A stretch of 64,000 nucleotides of DNA from Dugong dugon. Lineage: Eukaryota; Chordata; Mammalia; Sirenia; Dugongidae. The stretch spans positions 78,414,919 through 78,478,918 of the forward strand of contig CM057464.1 of NCBI GenBank assembly GCA_030035585.1, read 5' to 3'. Each line of letters begins with the position of its first letter. Within the stretch, counting starts at the first letter, position 1. Made by a program: the position numbers and the translations under genes. A model generated the notes under the pieces. It was not told the DNA's origin. It saw only the letters and a list, made by a program, of their open reading frames with translations, and did not search any database. Below are positions 35,191-47,493 of the stretch, piece after piece.

Positions 35191-38100
35191 ATGACAGCAA
35201 CACTCACATCTATTAATAATTACACTCAATGTAAATGGACTCAATACACCTGTAAAGAGACGAAGAGTGGCAGAAAGGATAACAAAACAGGATCCATCGA
35301 CATGCTGTCTATGAGATACACCTTAGAAACAAAGATGTGAATTTATTAAAAGTCAAAGGTTGGAAAAACACATATCAAGCTAACAATGACCAAAAAAGAG
35401 CAGGAGTAGCAACTCTAATCTCAGATAAAATAGACTTTAAAACAAAATCTACCATAAAAGACAAAGAAGGACACTATATAATGATTAAGGAGAAGATCCA
35501 CCATGAAGACATAATCATAATAAGCATCTATGCACCCAATGACAGGGCTCCAAAATACATAAAACAAACTCTAACAACACTGAAAAGAGAAATTGGCAGT
35601 TCCACAATAATAGTAGGAGACTTCAACACACCACTGTCAGTAAAGGACAGAACAACTAAGAAGAAACTCAGCAAAGATACAGAAGACCTAAAGGACACAA
35701 TCAGACAACTTGACCTCATAGACATATATAGAACGCTCCATCTAACTGCTACAAAGTACACATTCTTTTCGAATGCACATGGAACGTCCTCCAGAATAGA
35801 AAACATCTTAGGCCATGGAGCAATCCTCAACAAGATCCAGAATGCTGAGATAATTCAAAGTATCTTCTCTGACCACAATGCCATCAAGGTAGAAATTAGC
35901 AATAAAAAGAACAAGGAAAAAAAATCAACTACATGGAAACTGAATAATACCCTGCTTACACATCAGTGGGTAATAGAAGAAATCAGAGATGGAATCAAAA
36001 AATTCCTGGAATCAAAAAATTCCTAAAATCAAATGAGAATGAAAACACGTCATACCAAAACCTTTGGGACACAGCAAAGGCAGTCCTCAGAGGACAATTT
36101 ATAGCAATAGATGCACATATCAAAAAAGAAGAAAGGGACAAAATCAAAACATTAACTACAGAACTCAAACAAATAGAAAGAGAACAGCAAAAAAAGCCCA
36201 CAAGCACCAGAAGAAAGGAAGTAGTAAAGATCACAGCAGAAATAAATGAAATAGAGAACAGAAAAACAATAGAAAGAATCAACAAAACCAAAAGTTGGTT
36301 CTTTGAAAGAATCAACAAAATCAACACACCACTGGCCAGACTGACAAAAAAAAAAAAAAAAACAGGAGAGGACACAAATAACCCAAATAAGAAATGAAAT
36401 GGGAGACATTACAACAGACCCAACTGAAATAAAAAGGATTATAACAGAATATTATGTAAAACTATACTCCAACAAATTTGAAAACCTAGAGGAAATGGAC
36501 AAATTTCTAGAAACACTCTACCTACCCAAACTACAACAAAGTGATGCTGAAACTCTGAACAGACCCATATCAAGAGAAGAGATTGAAAAGGTAATAAAAA
36601 ACTCCCAACCAAAAAAAGCCCTGGCCCAGATGGCTTCACTGGAGAATTCTACAAAACATTTACAGAAGAGCTGGTACCAGTACTACTCAAGCTATTTCAG
36701 AGCATAGAAGAGGAAGCAACACTTCCAAATTCATTCTATGAGGCCAGCATAACGCGGATACCAAAACTAGGCAAAGATGTCACAAAAAAAGAAAATTACA
36801 GACGAATATCTCTCATGAATATAGATGTAAAATTTCTCAACAAAATTCTAACCAGTATCATTCAGCATCATATCAAAAAAATAATACACCACGACCAAGT
36901 AGGATTCATACCAGGTATGCAAGGATGGTTCAACATTAGAAAATCAATCAACGTAATCCACCACATAAATAAAAGGAAAGAAAAGAATCACATGATCATC
37001 TCAGTTGACGCTGAATAGGCATTTGACAAAGTCCAACACCCATTGCTGATAAAAACTCACAATCAAATAGGTATAGAGGGGAAATTTCTCAACATATAAA
37101 GGGCGTCTATGCAAAACCTATGGCTAACATCATTCTTAATGGAGAGAGGCTGAAAACATTTCCCTTGAAAACAGGAACACAACAAGGATGCCCTTTATCA
37201 CCACTCCTATTTAACATTGTGCTAGAAGTTCTAGCTAAAGCAATAAGGCAAGAAAAAGAAATAAAGAGCATCCAAATTGGTAATGAAGAATTTAAACTGT
37301 CCCTGTTTGCAGATGATATGATACTATACATAGAAAACCCTAAAGACTCCATGAGAAATTTACTGGAACTAATAGTAAGATGCAGCAGAGTAGCAGGATA
37401 CAAGATAAACATTCAAAAATCAGTTGAATTCCTATATACCAGTAAGGAGAACATTGAAAAGGAAATTAGGAAAACAATACCATTTTCAATAGCCCCTAAA
37501 AAGATAAAATAATTAGGAATAAATCTGACCAGGGATGTAAAAGACCTATGCAAAGAAAACTACAAAACACTACTGCAAGAAATGCAAAGGGATCTACATA
37601 AATGGAAAAACATACCATGCTCATGGATAGGTAGACTGAACATTGTGAAAATGACAATTCTACCCAAAGAAATTTAAAAATACAACACAATCCCTATCCA
37701 AATACCAACAACATTTTTCAAAGAGATGGAAAAACTAATCATCAACTTTACATGGAAAGGGAAGAAGCCCCGAATAAGTAAAGCACTACTGAAGAAGAAG
37801 AAGAAAGTTGGAGGAATCACACTACCTGATTTCAGAACCTACTATACAGCTACAGTAGTCAAAACAGCCTGGTACTAGTACAACGACAGATACATTGACC
37901 AATGCAAAAGAATTGAGAACCCAGATGTAAATCCATCTACCTATGGCCACCTGATCTTTGACAAGGGTCCAGAGTCCATCAAATGGGGAAAAGACTGTCT
38001 TTTTAACAAACGGTGCTGGCAAAACTGGATATCCATCTACAAAAAAATGAAACAGGACCCATACCTCACACCGTATACAAAAACTACTTCAAAATGGATC

Positions 38101-39033
38101 AAAGACCTGAACATAAAGCCTAAAACTATAAAGTTCATAGAATAAAAAATAAGACCAACACTATAGGCCTTAATACATGCCATTAACAGGATACAAACCA
38201 TAACCATCAATGCACAAACCCCAATAGATAAGTTAGATAACTGGGATCTTCTAAAAATCAAACACCTACACTTTTCAAAAGACTTCACCAAAAGAGTAAA
38301 AAGAGAACCTGCAGACTGAGAAAAAATTTTTGGACAGTACAATTCAGACAAAGGTCTAATCTCCATAATCTACAAGAAAATCCAACACCTCTACAACAAA
38401 AAGACAAATAATCCTATTAAAAAATGGGCAAAGGAAATGAACAGACACTTCACCAAAGAAGACATTCAAATGGCCAACAGACACATGAGGAAATGCTCGT
38501 GATCACTAGCCATTAGAGAAATGCAAATTAAAACCACAATGAGATACCATCTCGCCCCGGCATTACTGGCACGAATCAAAAACACCGGAAATAACAAATG
38601 CTGGAGGGGCTGCAGGGAGATCTGAAGACCTATGCACTGCTGGTGGGAATGCAAAATGATACAACCATTTTGGAAAATGATACGGTACTTCCTCAGAAAG
38701 CTAGAAATAGACATACCATTCGATCCAGCAATCCCACTCCTAGGAATATATCCTAGAGAAATAAGAGTCGTCACTCGAATAGACATATGCACACCTATGT
38801 TCATGGCAGCATTGTTCACAATGGCAAAATGATGGAAACAACCTAGATGCCCATCAACAGGTGAATGGATAAACAAACTATGGTACACACACACAATGGA
38901 GTACTACGCAACGAGAAAGAACAACGATGAATCTGTGAAGCATCTCATAACATGGATGAAACTGGAGGACATTATGCTGAGTGAAATAAGTCAATCACAA
39001 AAGGACAAATATTGTATGAAACCTCTATTGTAA
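35191..39033 (+). pseudogene. L1 ORF2 (endonuclease/reverse transcriptase) remnant, copy A
   Basis: The parts are in order. The N-terminal AP-type endonuclease has VGDFNTPLS near 35620 and IFSDHNAIKVEI near 35860. The reverse transcriptase has [39 protein letters not shown] and the catalytic FADD at 37306-37317. The Cys-rich C-terminus has HCWWECKM near 38635. There are several stops (for example TAG at 37016-37018) and at least four frame changes. The product would have driven target-primed reverse transcription in the nucleus; this copy cannot encode it. Confidence 0.92.
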
Positions 39034-40184
39034 AAACCCATGAAAAAGTTCACACACAAAATGTAACAATCTTTGCTGGTTACCAGGGATGGGCAATAGA
39101 TAAGTGGTATCTTGGGTGAAGGGTGAGACAGTACACAATACAGGCGAAACTAGCAAAACTTGTACAAGGAAAGGTCATGGAAGCTCCATAGACACATCCA
39201 AACTCCCTGAGGGACTGAATTGCTGGGTGGAGGGCTGTGGGGACCATGGTCTTGGGGGACATCTAGCTCAATTGGCATGACACAGCTTATAAAAACAATG
39301 CTCTACATTCTACGTTGGTTAGTAGTGTGTGGGGTCTTAAAAGCCTGTAAGCAGCCATTTAAGATACTCCACTGGTCTCATCCCTTCAGGAGCAAGGGAG
39401 AATGAAGAGAACAGGATATAAGGAAAAGATTAGCCAGAAGGACTAATTGTCCACAGCTACCAAGGCCTCCACTGGACTGAGTCCAGTACAGCTAGATGGT
39501 GCCCAACTACCACCACTGACTGCTCTGACCAGGATCACAACAGAGGCTTCTGGACAGAGCTGGAGAAGGATGTAGAGCATAATTCTAACTCACAAAAAAA
39601 AAAAAAAGACCAGATTTACTGGCCTAAAGGAGAGTATAGAAACCTCGAGAGTATGGCCCCCAGACACACTTTTAGCTCAGTGGTGAAGTTACCTCTGAGG
39701 TTCACTGTTCAGCCTGGGAGGGGACAGCCCCGTAAAACCAAATGAGACTAATGAGGTACAGGAGTCCAGTGACAAGGGCCTGAAGGCAAAAGGGGACAAG
39801 GAAGCTGGTGATAGGGAACCCAAGGATGAGTAAGGATATTGTTGATGTATTGTGAGATTGTTAACCATTGTCATAGAGCAACATTTGTAGTAACTGTTAA
39901 ATGAGAAACTATTTTGTTCTGTAAGCCTTCATCTTAAGTGAGAATAACAGCACAATTGGAAGAGTGTAGTGAATGTCACTGAACTGTGCATGTAGAAATT
40001 TTTGAAATGGTGTATCTATGGCTATGTGTATTTTCACAAAAAAAAAATGTTTGAGAAGTTAGAGGGTTGATATGTTGTGGGGTTGTTAAGCAGTGTCATA
40101 AATCAACATGTGTACTACTGTTTCATGAGAAACTATTTGTTTTGTAAGCCTTCACCTGAAGTACAATTAAAAAAAAAAAGAAAA
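39034..40184 (+). other. 3'UTR of L1 copy A
   Basis: Non-coding 3' end of 1.15 kb with an internal A-run near 40035-40050 and a final A-rich tail. Two related segments of about 100 bp (about 39840-39946 and 40073-40170) both carry 'gagaaactattt', 'ttctgtaagccttca' or close variants. The same arrangement occurs in the other copies of this subfamily. Confidence 0.85.
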
Positions 40185-40201
40185 AAAAAATTTAAATGGG
40201 A
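40185..40201 (+). repeat. Target-site duplication, right, of L1 copy A
   Basis: Exact match to 32067-32083. Confidence 0.92.
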
Positions 40202-40559
40202 TGTATCCATGAAAACACTTTCTTTGTCTTTCTCCCTTTGTGTAGCGTTTGCCTTCCTACCCGTTTGGTAATTAGTTTTCTTACTTTCTCTTCTCTAAAT
40301 TATTTATTGTTTCATTATAATACCTATCAAGAGCCAGTTATATCACAGAAATTTGGCTCTGAGTTGGTTTTCTATTCTCAAATTCTCAACAACAACAAAA
40401 AAGGATTATCGTTGTCTTTATTCCTCTGAGACGCACTAATGAGTCATGTTTTTCTAGTAGCAAATTATAAATTTAGTTCTCTGAAAGATGTGCTTATAGT
40501 ATGAGGTATTACTCTGTAAGTTCCTGCTTTAAATTTTTAAATTAGTTGTAATGGACTGT
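40202..40559. other. Unassigned sequence
   Basis: Continuation of the pre-insertion locus; nothing recognised. Confidence 0.4.
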
Positions 40560-40790
40560 AGGTGCCAATAATAATCCCTTCCATTTACTTAGCATGTTAT
40601 AAAATGCATATTCCATTCATTTTTGCAATGTTATGAGGTAGACAAAATTATTGTCTCCATTTTACATACATGAAAAAATTGAAAGGTTAAGATGTGATTA
40701 ACCCAAGGTCATATGGGTAGTGTATGGTGGAGCCAAAAAACTAAGAACCAGATCTTCTAACTGACAGTCTACTGCTCTCTGCTCTGTACC
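40560..40790 (-). mobile_element. MIR SINE
   Basis: The complement of the MIR core is clear: 'attgtctccattttacatac' (40650-40669), then 'acccaaggtcatatgggtag' (40701-40720), then 'ggagccaaaaaactaagaac'. Confidence 0.8.
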
Positions 40791-40904
40791 AGCCTCTGGT
40801 TGGTGATCTGTAGGTGACAATTTAGAACTGTCTGGTTCAATCTGCTTACCTCCTGGTTGTAACTTTGGTGAATATATAAAGATATTGAACAAATAATAAA
40901 TTGT

Positions 40905-41096
40905 AAAGGAGCCCTGTTGGTACAGTGGTTAAACGGCTTGACTGCTAACTGAAATGTTGGTGAAACCACCAGCGGCTCTGAAGAAGAAAGATATGGCGGA
41001 CTGCTTCCATAGAGATTTACAGCCTTGGAAACTATGGAGTTGCTATGAGTTAGAATCCACTTGGCAGCAGTGGGTTTGGTTTTTGGTTTATTGAGC
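40905..41096 (+). mobile_element. AfroSINE, long subtype
   Basis: The head is 'aggagccctgttggtacagt', the middle segment 'aagaaagatatggcggactg', and the tail 'gcagcagtgggtttggtttt'. It is flanked by aataataaat at 40892-40901 and 41097-41106. Confidence 0.92.
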
Positions 41097-41106
41097 AATA
41101 ATAAAT

Positions 41107-41524
41107 GGTAGACATGGGTGTGCTATACTGAGGGGCAATCAGACATCTGACTCAAAGAGGAGAGTTAATCTGAACTCTTGGCAGCTTCTAGTAGAGACAA
41201 GGTAATAGAAATTGTCAGCCACTGAAGTTAAACTCTATCTTGTCCCTAATCTTTTTATAGTTTATTGACAGAGAAACACAGAACTGAAGTTCATGAAAAA
41301 ACCCATTGTGCATTCAGTTCTGTGATCTGACACAGATACCTAGGAACCTGGCCACAGGAGCTTTGCATAGTAGTCACAGCTTAAGAGTTAGCTTCCCTGA
41401 TCATGTTGTAGTAGTAGACCTTGAATAAAGCCAGCTTATCATGCTAGTCTAACAGCCTACCTAGAATGCAAACTCAGTGATCAGTATTTCCTTTATCTCA
41501 CAGATAAAAACAGTATTATGTTGT
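41107..41524. other. Unassigned sequence
   Basis: Nothing recognised. Confidence 0.4.
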
Positions 41525-41705
41525 GAAGTGAATATGGGATTTGGATATGTACGGGCATGATCCAAATCTCTGCTCAGTCACTTTCCATCTGGGTGGCCCA
41601 TAGCATCTTAAATGTCACCAAAACTCAAGATTACTCAATATTAAAATAGAGATAACAATAAGTACTTTGTAGGCAGATTAAAGATCTAGCATATATAAGA
41701 TTTGT
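41525..41705 (+). mobile_element. MIR SINE, diverged
   Basis: The order 'ccaaatctctgctcagtcac', then 'caaaactcaagattactcaa', then 'aaaatagagataacaataag' follows MIR. Confidence 0.55.
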
Positions 41706-41744
41706 GAGTATTTTATGTTAATTAAACCTTTAATTTTTAATATA

Positions 41745-41865
41745 TGGAAAGAGCATTGCTGTAGCATGAAAATACAGTTTCCACCCTGGCTTTTCTATGA
41801 ACTGGCCACTTAACCTTAAAAAAGTCATTTACTCTGTCTGGGTCTCATTATTAGATAGTGCTTTT
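41745..41865 (+). mobile_element. MIR SINE, 5' part
   Basis: 'ggaaagagcattgctgtagc' at the head, then 'ccctggcttttctatgaact', then 'cttaaccttaaaaaagtcat'. Confidence 0.6.
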
Positions 41866-42138
41866 TTTTTTAAAGAAAAGATTTACTTCTAAAGTTGCTA
41901 GAATTTAGTTCTGTAATCTTTTTTTCCCCTGACATAAACATTGTCTAGCATGAGCTTCCAGTGTATTGGTAAATACGTGCTCTGTAAGATTAACTTCATT
42001 CCTAGTCACCGGCTCTGTATTGATTTTCACATTTGAATGGCATAATCTCTTGCAATGCTCAATCACCAACTGACCAAACCACTTACAGTCTAGACTATAT
42101 GAAGAATCATTTAATCTGAGAATTATTGGATAGAAGGA

Positions 42139-42643
42139 TAAGATATCGCCTAGGTTCACCATTCAGCCTGGGAGTGGACAGCCCCGTAACACCAAATGAG
42201 ACTAATGAGGTACAGGAGTCCAGTGACAAGGGCCAGAAAGCAGAGGGGGACAAGGAAACTGGTGATAGGGAACCCAAGGTTGAGTAAGGATATTGTTGAT
42301 GTGTTGTGAGATTGTTAACCATTGTCATAGGGCAACATTTGTAGTAACTGTTAAATGAGAAACTATTTTGTTCTGTAAGCCTTCATCTTAAGTGAGAATA
42401 ACAGCACAATTGGAAGAGCGTAGTGAATGTCACTGAACTGTGCATGTAGAAATTTTTGAAATGGTGTATCTTTGGCTATGTGTATTTTCACCAAAAAAAA
42501 AAAAAGTGTGAGAAGTTAGAGGGTTAATGTGTTGTCGGGTTGTTAACCAATGTCATAAAACAACATGTGTACTTCTGTTTCATGAGAAACTATTTGTTCT
42601 GTAAGCCTTCACGTGAAGTACAATAAAAAAAAAAAAAAAAATT
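42139..42643 (+). mobile_element. L1 LINE, short 3' copy
   Basis: It matches the last 500 bases of L1 copies A and B, including both duplicated 3'UTR segments and the internal A-run (42494-42505). It ends in poly(A) at 42624-42641. The LTR at 42665 follows closely. No clean duplication was found. Confidence 0.9.
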
Positions 42644-42664
42644 CCTCAAAGTTGAAAAAAAAAA

Positions 42665-43118
42665 AAGATGTGTGTATCAGTTTGGCTAGGCCATGATTCC
42701 TGGTACTGTGTGATTTTCCTGTACGTTGTAAACCTGCCTCTATGATGCTAATGAGTGAGGATGGGTGGCAGTTGTGTTAGTAAGGCAGGACCTGATCTAC
42801 TAGACTGGATTGTGTCCTGAGGCAATCTCTTGAGATATAAAAGACAGAAGTGAGCAGTGAGACAGGGGGACCTCATACCATCAAGAAAGCAGTGCCGGGA
42901 AAAGAGCGCATCCTTTGGACCGGGGTCCCTGCACCAAGAAGCTCCTAGTTCGGGGGAACATTGATGAGAAGGCCGACAGAGAGAAAAAGGCGTCCCCTGG
43001 AGCTGACTTCCTGAATTTGGACTTTTAGCCTACTTTGACTGTGAGGAAATAAATTTCTGTTCATTAAAACCATCCACTTGTGGTATTTCTGTTATGGCAG
43101 CACTAGATGACTAAGACA
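42665..43118 (+). mobile_element. MaLR/ERVL-type LTR, fossil, incomplete
   Basis: It starts inside the LTR at 'gatgtgtgtatcagtttgg' and ends 'gatgactaagaca'. The body has a 'gagatataaaagacagaag' TATA region and the poly(A) region 'gaggaaataaatttctg'. It is the same subfamily as 26699-27183, in the opposite orientation. It is broken, with only LTR sequence present. Confidence 0.8.
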
Positions 43119-43637
43119 TCAGGGAAACTTTCTAATCCTGCTTTAACGGAAGCAAACGTCTTTTTATTTACTTTTCATTTCGGAGTTAAAGATAAGACTT
43201 TTGTTATATTAAAAAAGCTTGATAACCTCTGACTCCAGGGACCATATGGTGTCCAATAAACTATATTCCTTCACAAAAAATTACGTACTGTTTGAATTTT
43301 TTTCTTCAGGCATACTCCTTACTTGTTACTAGGTTTTCAGTATCAAGGAATATACAGAATAAAATATTTTAGATAATTCAAGAATCACTTAGAGGAAAGA
43401 AATACTTTTTTTAATGATAAAAAGAGAGAAGAAAGAAGTTGCAATGAATAGATTAGATTTATATAGATTAGAATTATTTAAAAGCATGAACATAATTGTT
43501 TAAAATGCAAAGCATATAAATCAAAAGCTTTTCCTTTTACTTTTCCACAAAATCAGGGAAATTAGAAGATCTTGCTATTGCCTTGACTGTAATTTTTCAC
43601 ATGGGGAGTGTAACTGTCAGTGGCATTCTGGTGAAGG
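43119..43637. other. Unassigned sequence
   Basis: Nothing recognised. Confidence 0.4.
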
Positions 43638-43693
43638 ACTTTAATATATATATGTATATATATATATTAATATATATGTATATATATATATGC

Positions 43694-43727
<34 letters not shown>

Positions 43728-43730
43728 GCA
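43638..43730. repeat. (TA)n/(TATG)n microsatellite
   Basis: About 90 bases of alternating TA with scattered TATG and TGCA units, self-complementary along much of its length. Confidence 0.92.
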
Positions 43731-44274
43731 GTAAGTTAATCTAATATGCATTACCTTGGAGATCATTCCCTTAGAGTTAACTGACATTAAGCTTTAATAG
43801 CGTCATCTGGCAAACACCATCCAAGCTATCATTTAGTGGTATATTATAGCTACATTTTTAAGAACTTTGTTTTAAAGTTGGAATAAAGCAGCAAGCACAG
43901 GAAATGCTTGTTTGCCAAGAACAGAAATAAGTCATTTTATGTCCACCACAAGAACTCCTTGCCACTTTACTCATTTCAAATTTCACATTCAGCCAAGGTC
44001 AAAGTATACATTCCCACGTCACCTTTATGAACAGTGACTTGTCATTCCTCTTAGGAAGAAAGAGAATGTTTTTTAGAGGTCTGAATTATATGCTATGATA
44101 CATTTTTAACCTTTTCTGGGACCTCACCGAGCACACTGCCATTTGTAAAGAAGTAACTGTTCTTGCAGTTTGCATAGCACAATGCTTGTAATTCAGCATT
44201 AAATTATCATACCTAACATCCATTTCCACCTATTAAGAAGGAAATATAGAAACAGAAGACAATTTACAGTATAA
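43731..44274. other. Unassigned sequence
   Basis: Nothing recognised. Confidence 0.4.
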
Positions 44275-44440
44275 TGAAAGGAAGAAAAGAAGGAATGGAA
44301 GATGAAAGGAATATAAGAAAGGGGAAAGGAAGGAGAAAAGGAAGAAGGGAGGGAGTAAGGGAGGAAGCAAGGAAAGGAGGGAGGGAAGGAAAGTGGAAGA
44401 AATGAATTAGGAAGGGAATGGAAGAGGGAAGGAAGGAGTT
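44275..44440. repeat. (GGAA)n-like purine tract
   Basis: About 165 bases, nearly all A and G on the plus strand, in imperfect GGAA/GGGA/GAAG units. Confidence 0.9.
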
Positions 44441-44471
44441 AGAAAATAGAACCTAAAATGACAGATTTTCC

Positions 44472-44633
44472 CCAAAGCAAACTCATTGCTGTGGAGTCAA
44501 TTCTGACTCATAGACACCCTATAGGACAGAGTAGAACTGCCCCATACGGTTTCCAAGGGGCAGCTGGTGGACTTGAACAGCCAACCTTTTGTTTAGCAGC
44601 CAAATGCTTAACCACTGCACTCCCAGGGCTCCT
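44472..44633 (-). mobile_element. AfroSINE, short subtype
   Basis: The tail complement is 'ggagtcaattctgactcata' and the head complement ends 'cactcccagggctcc'. Confidence 0.92.
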
Positions 44634-45467
44634 AAATTACTTTGGCAATGGAGAGAATAATGAGTGTCAATTGAACAGGTGTGTTTAAATATAAGAAGAC
44701 TTATTCAATGGATAGTGTTTGTTCCATTTCCGAGATTAAATGGAAGGACAAATATTTGGGCTTTCTAGGCATTTTGCTAGGATGATTAGTAGCTAATGTT
44801 AATACATTAGACTAAAATATTCATCATAATTTTTCATTAATGAAAGTATTAATATCAACTTCATAGACAAAAAAATTAAATTGCCATCAATCAAATCATC
44901 AATGGTATCACTGAGCAAATTTATGGACAATATTTCACCCCTGATATTCAAAACTATCCCTGGGGATTTGAAAACCTAACTTGAGAGAGGGTTCATCATA
45001 CTGGAAAACTGAACGGGGTCTTCTCAGTGCCTACTTACATGAGACCTAAAAAAAAAAAGAAGCAGCAGCAGCAGCAGCACATAGATCTTTTACACTTTCA
45101 CCATTTCTTAAATAAGTAATGAAAAATAACACAGTAGTGGTTAATTGAAGGGAAATTTTACACAATAGTGAACTAAACATTTTGCAATTGACTTATTGAT
45201 GTACATAATAGATCTAACTGAAAACTGATTTACAATTCAAGGAGACTTATTGGTTTACCTAACTGAAAAGTCTAAGAAAGGGTAAGCTTAGGTGTAGTTT
45301 GATCCTGAGGTTCACTGAGTCATCCGCTTCCTATTGTGATTTCACAATAATCTTCTCAACCTTGCTTTCCTTAATGTGCCAAATACAACCAGTGGCTTTC
45401 TACATGGTAGCAAAAGTAGTCACCACAGTTACAGGTTTACACACTGTCTCTGTGTGTAGATAACTAT
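44634..45467. other. Unassigned sequence with an (AGC)n run
   Basis: Nothing recognised apart from an (AGC)n run at about 45060-45078. Confidence 0.4.
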
Positions 45468-45853
45468 TCGCAGTATGATCCATAGACCAGAAGCATCCAT
45501 ATCATCTGGCAGCTTGTAAAAAATTCAAATTCTAGGTAATTTCTCAGGTAATTTAAACAGGAATTTGTCACTGTGCCCCAACTTGAAATAAGAATTTCTG
45601 CGATGGGGTCCAGAGCCCCCGTAGGGCAGTGGCTAAGAGCTCGGCTTCTAACTGAAAGGTCTGTAGTTTGAATCCACCAGTCATTCCTTGAAAACTCTAT
45701 GGGGCTGTTTACTCTGTCCTACAGGGCTGCTATGAGTCTGAATCAACTCAACAGCAACGGGTTTGGCTTTTCAGTGGTGATGCGGCCAAGAATCTGTGTT
45801 TTAACAAGCCCTTCAAATAATTTTATGCACACTAAATGTTGAGAGGCACCGTT
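45468..45853 (-). mobile_element. MER5A-like hAT element (first), split by an AfroSINE
   Basis: The left half (45468-45605) has 'cagtatgatccatagaccag' and the right half (45776-45853) 'aatctgtgttttaacaagcc', in the order of an antisense MER5A (hAT-Charlie non-autonomous element). The SINE at 45606-45775 interrupts it. Confidence 0.7.
45606..45775 (+). mobile_element. AfroSINE, short subtype
   Basis: The head is 'ccagagcccccgtagggcag' and the tail 'caacagcaacgggtttggct'. The diverged direct repeat gcgatgggg/gtgatgcgg lies on either side. It sits inside the MER5A-like element. Confidence 0.9.
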
Positions 45854-46038
45854 CCAAAGCAGTGGTTTCAAACCAGGTTGCACATTAGTATCACTTGAAG
45901 GAGACTGTAAATAATATCATTCCCTGGGTCTCATTTCAGACATTCTAATTTTATTGGTCTGAGGTGGGGACCAGTCATTCCTACTACAGGCAGTTTTGCA
46001 TTAGTCCAATACGTAGATGGCAGTTATCATGGTTTAGA

Positions 46039-46245
46039 GAGTCCCTGGGTGGCACAAACAGTTAAGCACTTTGCTACTAGCCAAAAGGTTAGTGGTTTGA
46101 ATCCACCCAGAGGCACCTCAGAAGACAGACCTGGCAATCTGCTTCTGAAAGATCACAGCCTTGAGAATCCTATGGGTCAGTTCTACTTTGCATACATGGG
46201 GTCACCATGAGATGGAATCAACTCAAAGACAACTAACAAGAACAA
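46039..46245 (+). mobile_element. AfroSINE, long subtype
   Basis: The head is 'gtccctgggtggcacaaaca', the middle segment 'agaagacagacctggcaatc', and the tail 'gacaactaacaagaacaa'. It is flanked by an 18-bp target repeat at 46021-46038 and 46246-46263 that differs at one base. This is the longest SINE target duplication in the window. Confidence 0.93.
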
Positions 46246-46794
46246 CAGTTATTATGGTTTAGATAAATAACACCAGTCCTCCAACAACATGGTTGAAATT
46301 TCAGTTACCATGGCATATTAACTGTGAGTAATTGAATAAAGTTCAAACTTCACTGCCTGCTTGCTGCTGGCTCCTCAGTCCTCAAATTTCTACACAGATA
46401 ACATGTGCACATCATGATCAGTGACCAATCACATCACTCTGTTCAAACCTGTCCATGATTAGTCCCTGCACATTCGTCATTTCATTCATGTGCAGATGAC
46501 AGAGTGTCTCTCAATGATAAACCCACGGGACATTTTATAAAATTGGTTAATCAAAAAAGGAAATTGGCCAACAAAGATAAAAGTGCAGCAAAGGAACAAA
46601 AAGTGATAAGGCTGGAAGTGAAATGCAAATCAAACATCAATGAAGTTGTATAGGAAATAGCTGACTATGGGAATGTTGATACTGCATTGTTCTGTAGATG
46701 GACTCTAGATATGAAGCCAGAGGCACTTAGTAGACAAACATAATAAAGATGTCTCAGAGGAAGTGAACTCCACATTGAAGGAACTCTCAGGGAT

Positions 46795-47013
46795 ATGTTA
46801 TGTCATATTTTTTATGACAGTGTAAAAGATATAATGTTGGAAGCTGACCCAAACTTAGAAAGGAGTTTGAAAATTTGCCAAAGCATGGAAGAGCTTCTCA
46901 CTCTGTATCATAAATTATACAATGAGAAGAAGGCAAGCACTGTTCACATTATGTCTGATAAGTTTTTGATAAAGAAATTAAACATTTTAATTCTCAATGT
47001 TTATAACTTTTAA
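46795..47013 (+). pseudogene. Tigger transposase C-terminal remnant
   Basis: The 72-codon frame reads EADPNLERSLKICQSMEE then LYHKLYNEKKASTVHIMSDKF. This closely follows the C-terminal tail of Tigger transposases (pattern EADPNLERSMKIC...YRKLYDEKKASTVQTTLDKFF). The catalytic DDE part is absent. It is a dead fragment of a cut-and-paste transposase, not a host gene. Confidence 0.8.
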
Positions 47014-47311
47014 ATTGAGGCATAATAAATAAATATTAGTTTTACCATTTTTTCCATTTCTTTAAATTTTTTTACCTGATATTAAAGAGGCAGTACGTGA
47101 GTTTTTAATATTTTGACAAAAATATTTTAAAAGTCACCAAACAATTGCAATTTCCCTAGTGATTGCTTGTTAACATCATTTTGCATGGTTTTAGGTTGCA
47201 TGGTTTTTTTTTATAGTCCTGTAATACCATGCAAAGCAAGGGCTGCCTATATTTATAAGTTCCCTAGGTACTTCGAAAGTGCTGACAGAGTTGAGAACCA
47301 CTCATCTAGAG

Positions 47312-47493
47312 CAGCACTTCTCAAAATGTGGTCCCTGGACCACTAGCATCAACACCAATAACTTATATCTTATTAAAAATATAATGTCTTGAGTTCTACC
47401 TAGCAGAGAGTGGGGCCTAGTAATCTATGTTTTACTTAATAAGCCCTCCAGGTGATGGTGATTCTAATGCATGCTAAAGATTGAGAATCACTG
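47312..47493 (-). mobile_element. MER5A hAT element (third), complete ends
   Basis: 182 bp, with inverted ends CAGCACTTCTCAAAATG and, as complement of the right end, CAGTGATTCTCAATCTT. It is flanked by the exact 8-bp duplication atctagag at 47304-47311 and 47494-47501, as for hAT elements. It is non-autonomous with no coding content. Confidence 0.88.

Larger units (their letters stand above)
32084..40184 (+). mobile_element. Full-length L1 LINE, copy A
   Basis: An 8.1 kb element with all parts in order: 5'UTR (to about 33767), ORF1 (33768-34725), a 465-bp spacer, ORF2 (35191-39033), a 1.15 kb 3'UTR and an A-rich tail. A perfect 17-bp target-site duplication flanks it. The insertion point has the A-rich/TTAAAT character expected of the L1 endonuclease. 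It is much longer than the usual 6 kb of human L1. Stops and frame changes are spread through both ORFs, so it is inactive. In two hand-compared 60-base ORF2 windows it differs from copy B at 5 and 2 positions. Confidence 0.95.
45987..47249 (+). mobile_element. Tigger (pogo-type) DNA transposon, internally deleted
   Basis: The left end reads CAGGCAG and the right end, as complement, TAGGCAG, with TA beside each end (45985-45986 and 47250-47251), as expected of the Tc1/mariner-pogo group. A transposase C-terminal remnant lies near the right end. An AfroSINE sits within it. About 1.04 kb remains once the SINE and its duplicated target are removed, so most of the transposase gene is gone. Confidence 0.72.
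45861..47303 (+). mobile_element. MER5A-like hAT element (second), split by a Tigger
   Basis: The left half (45861-45984) starts CAGTGGTTTCAAACCAGG and runs to 'ggtctgaggtggggaccagt'. The right half (47255-47303) reads 'aagttccctaggtacttc' and ends 'gttgagaaccactc'. Together they give the two ends of a MER5A in correct order, separated by the Tigger at 45987-47249. Confidence 0.7.

Noticed and set aside
26699-43118. The two similar LTRs as the ends of one provirus
   Set aside because: They are in opposite orientation, one has its own 5-bp target repeat, and no retroviral internal region lies between them.
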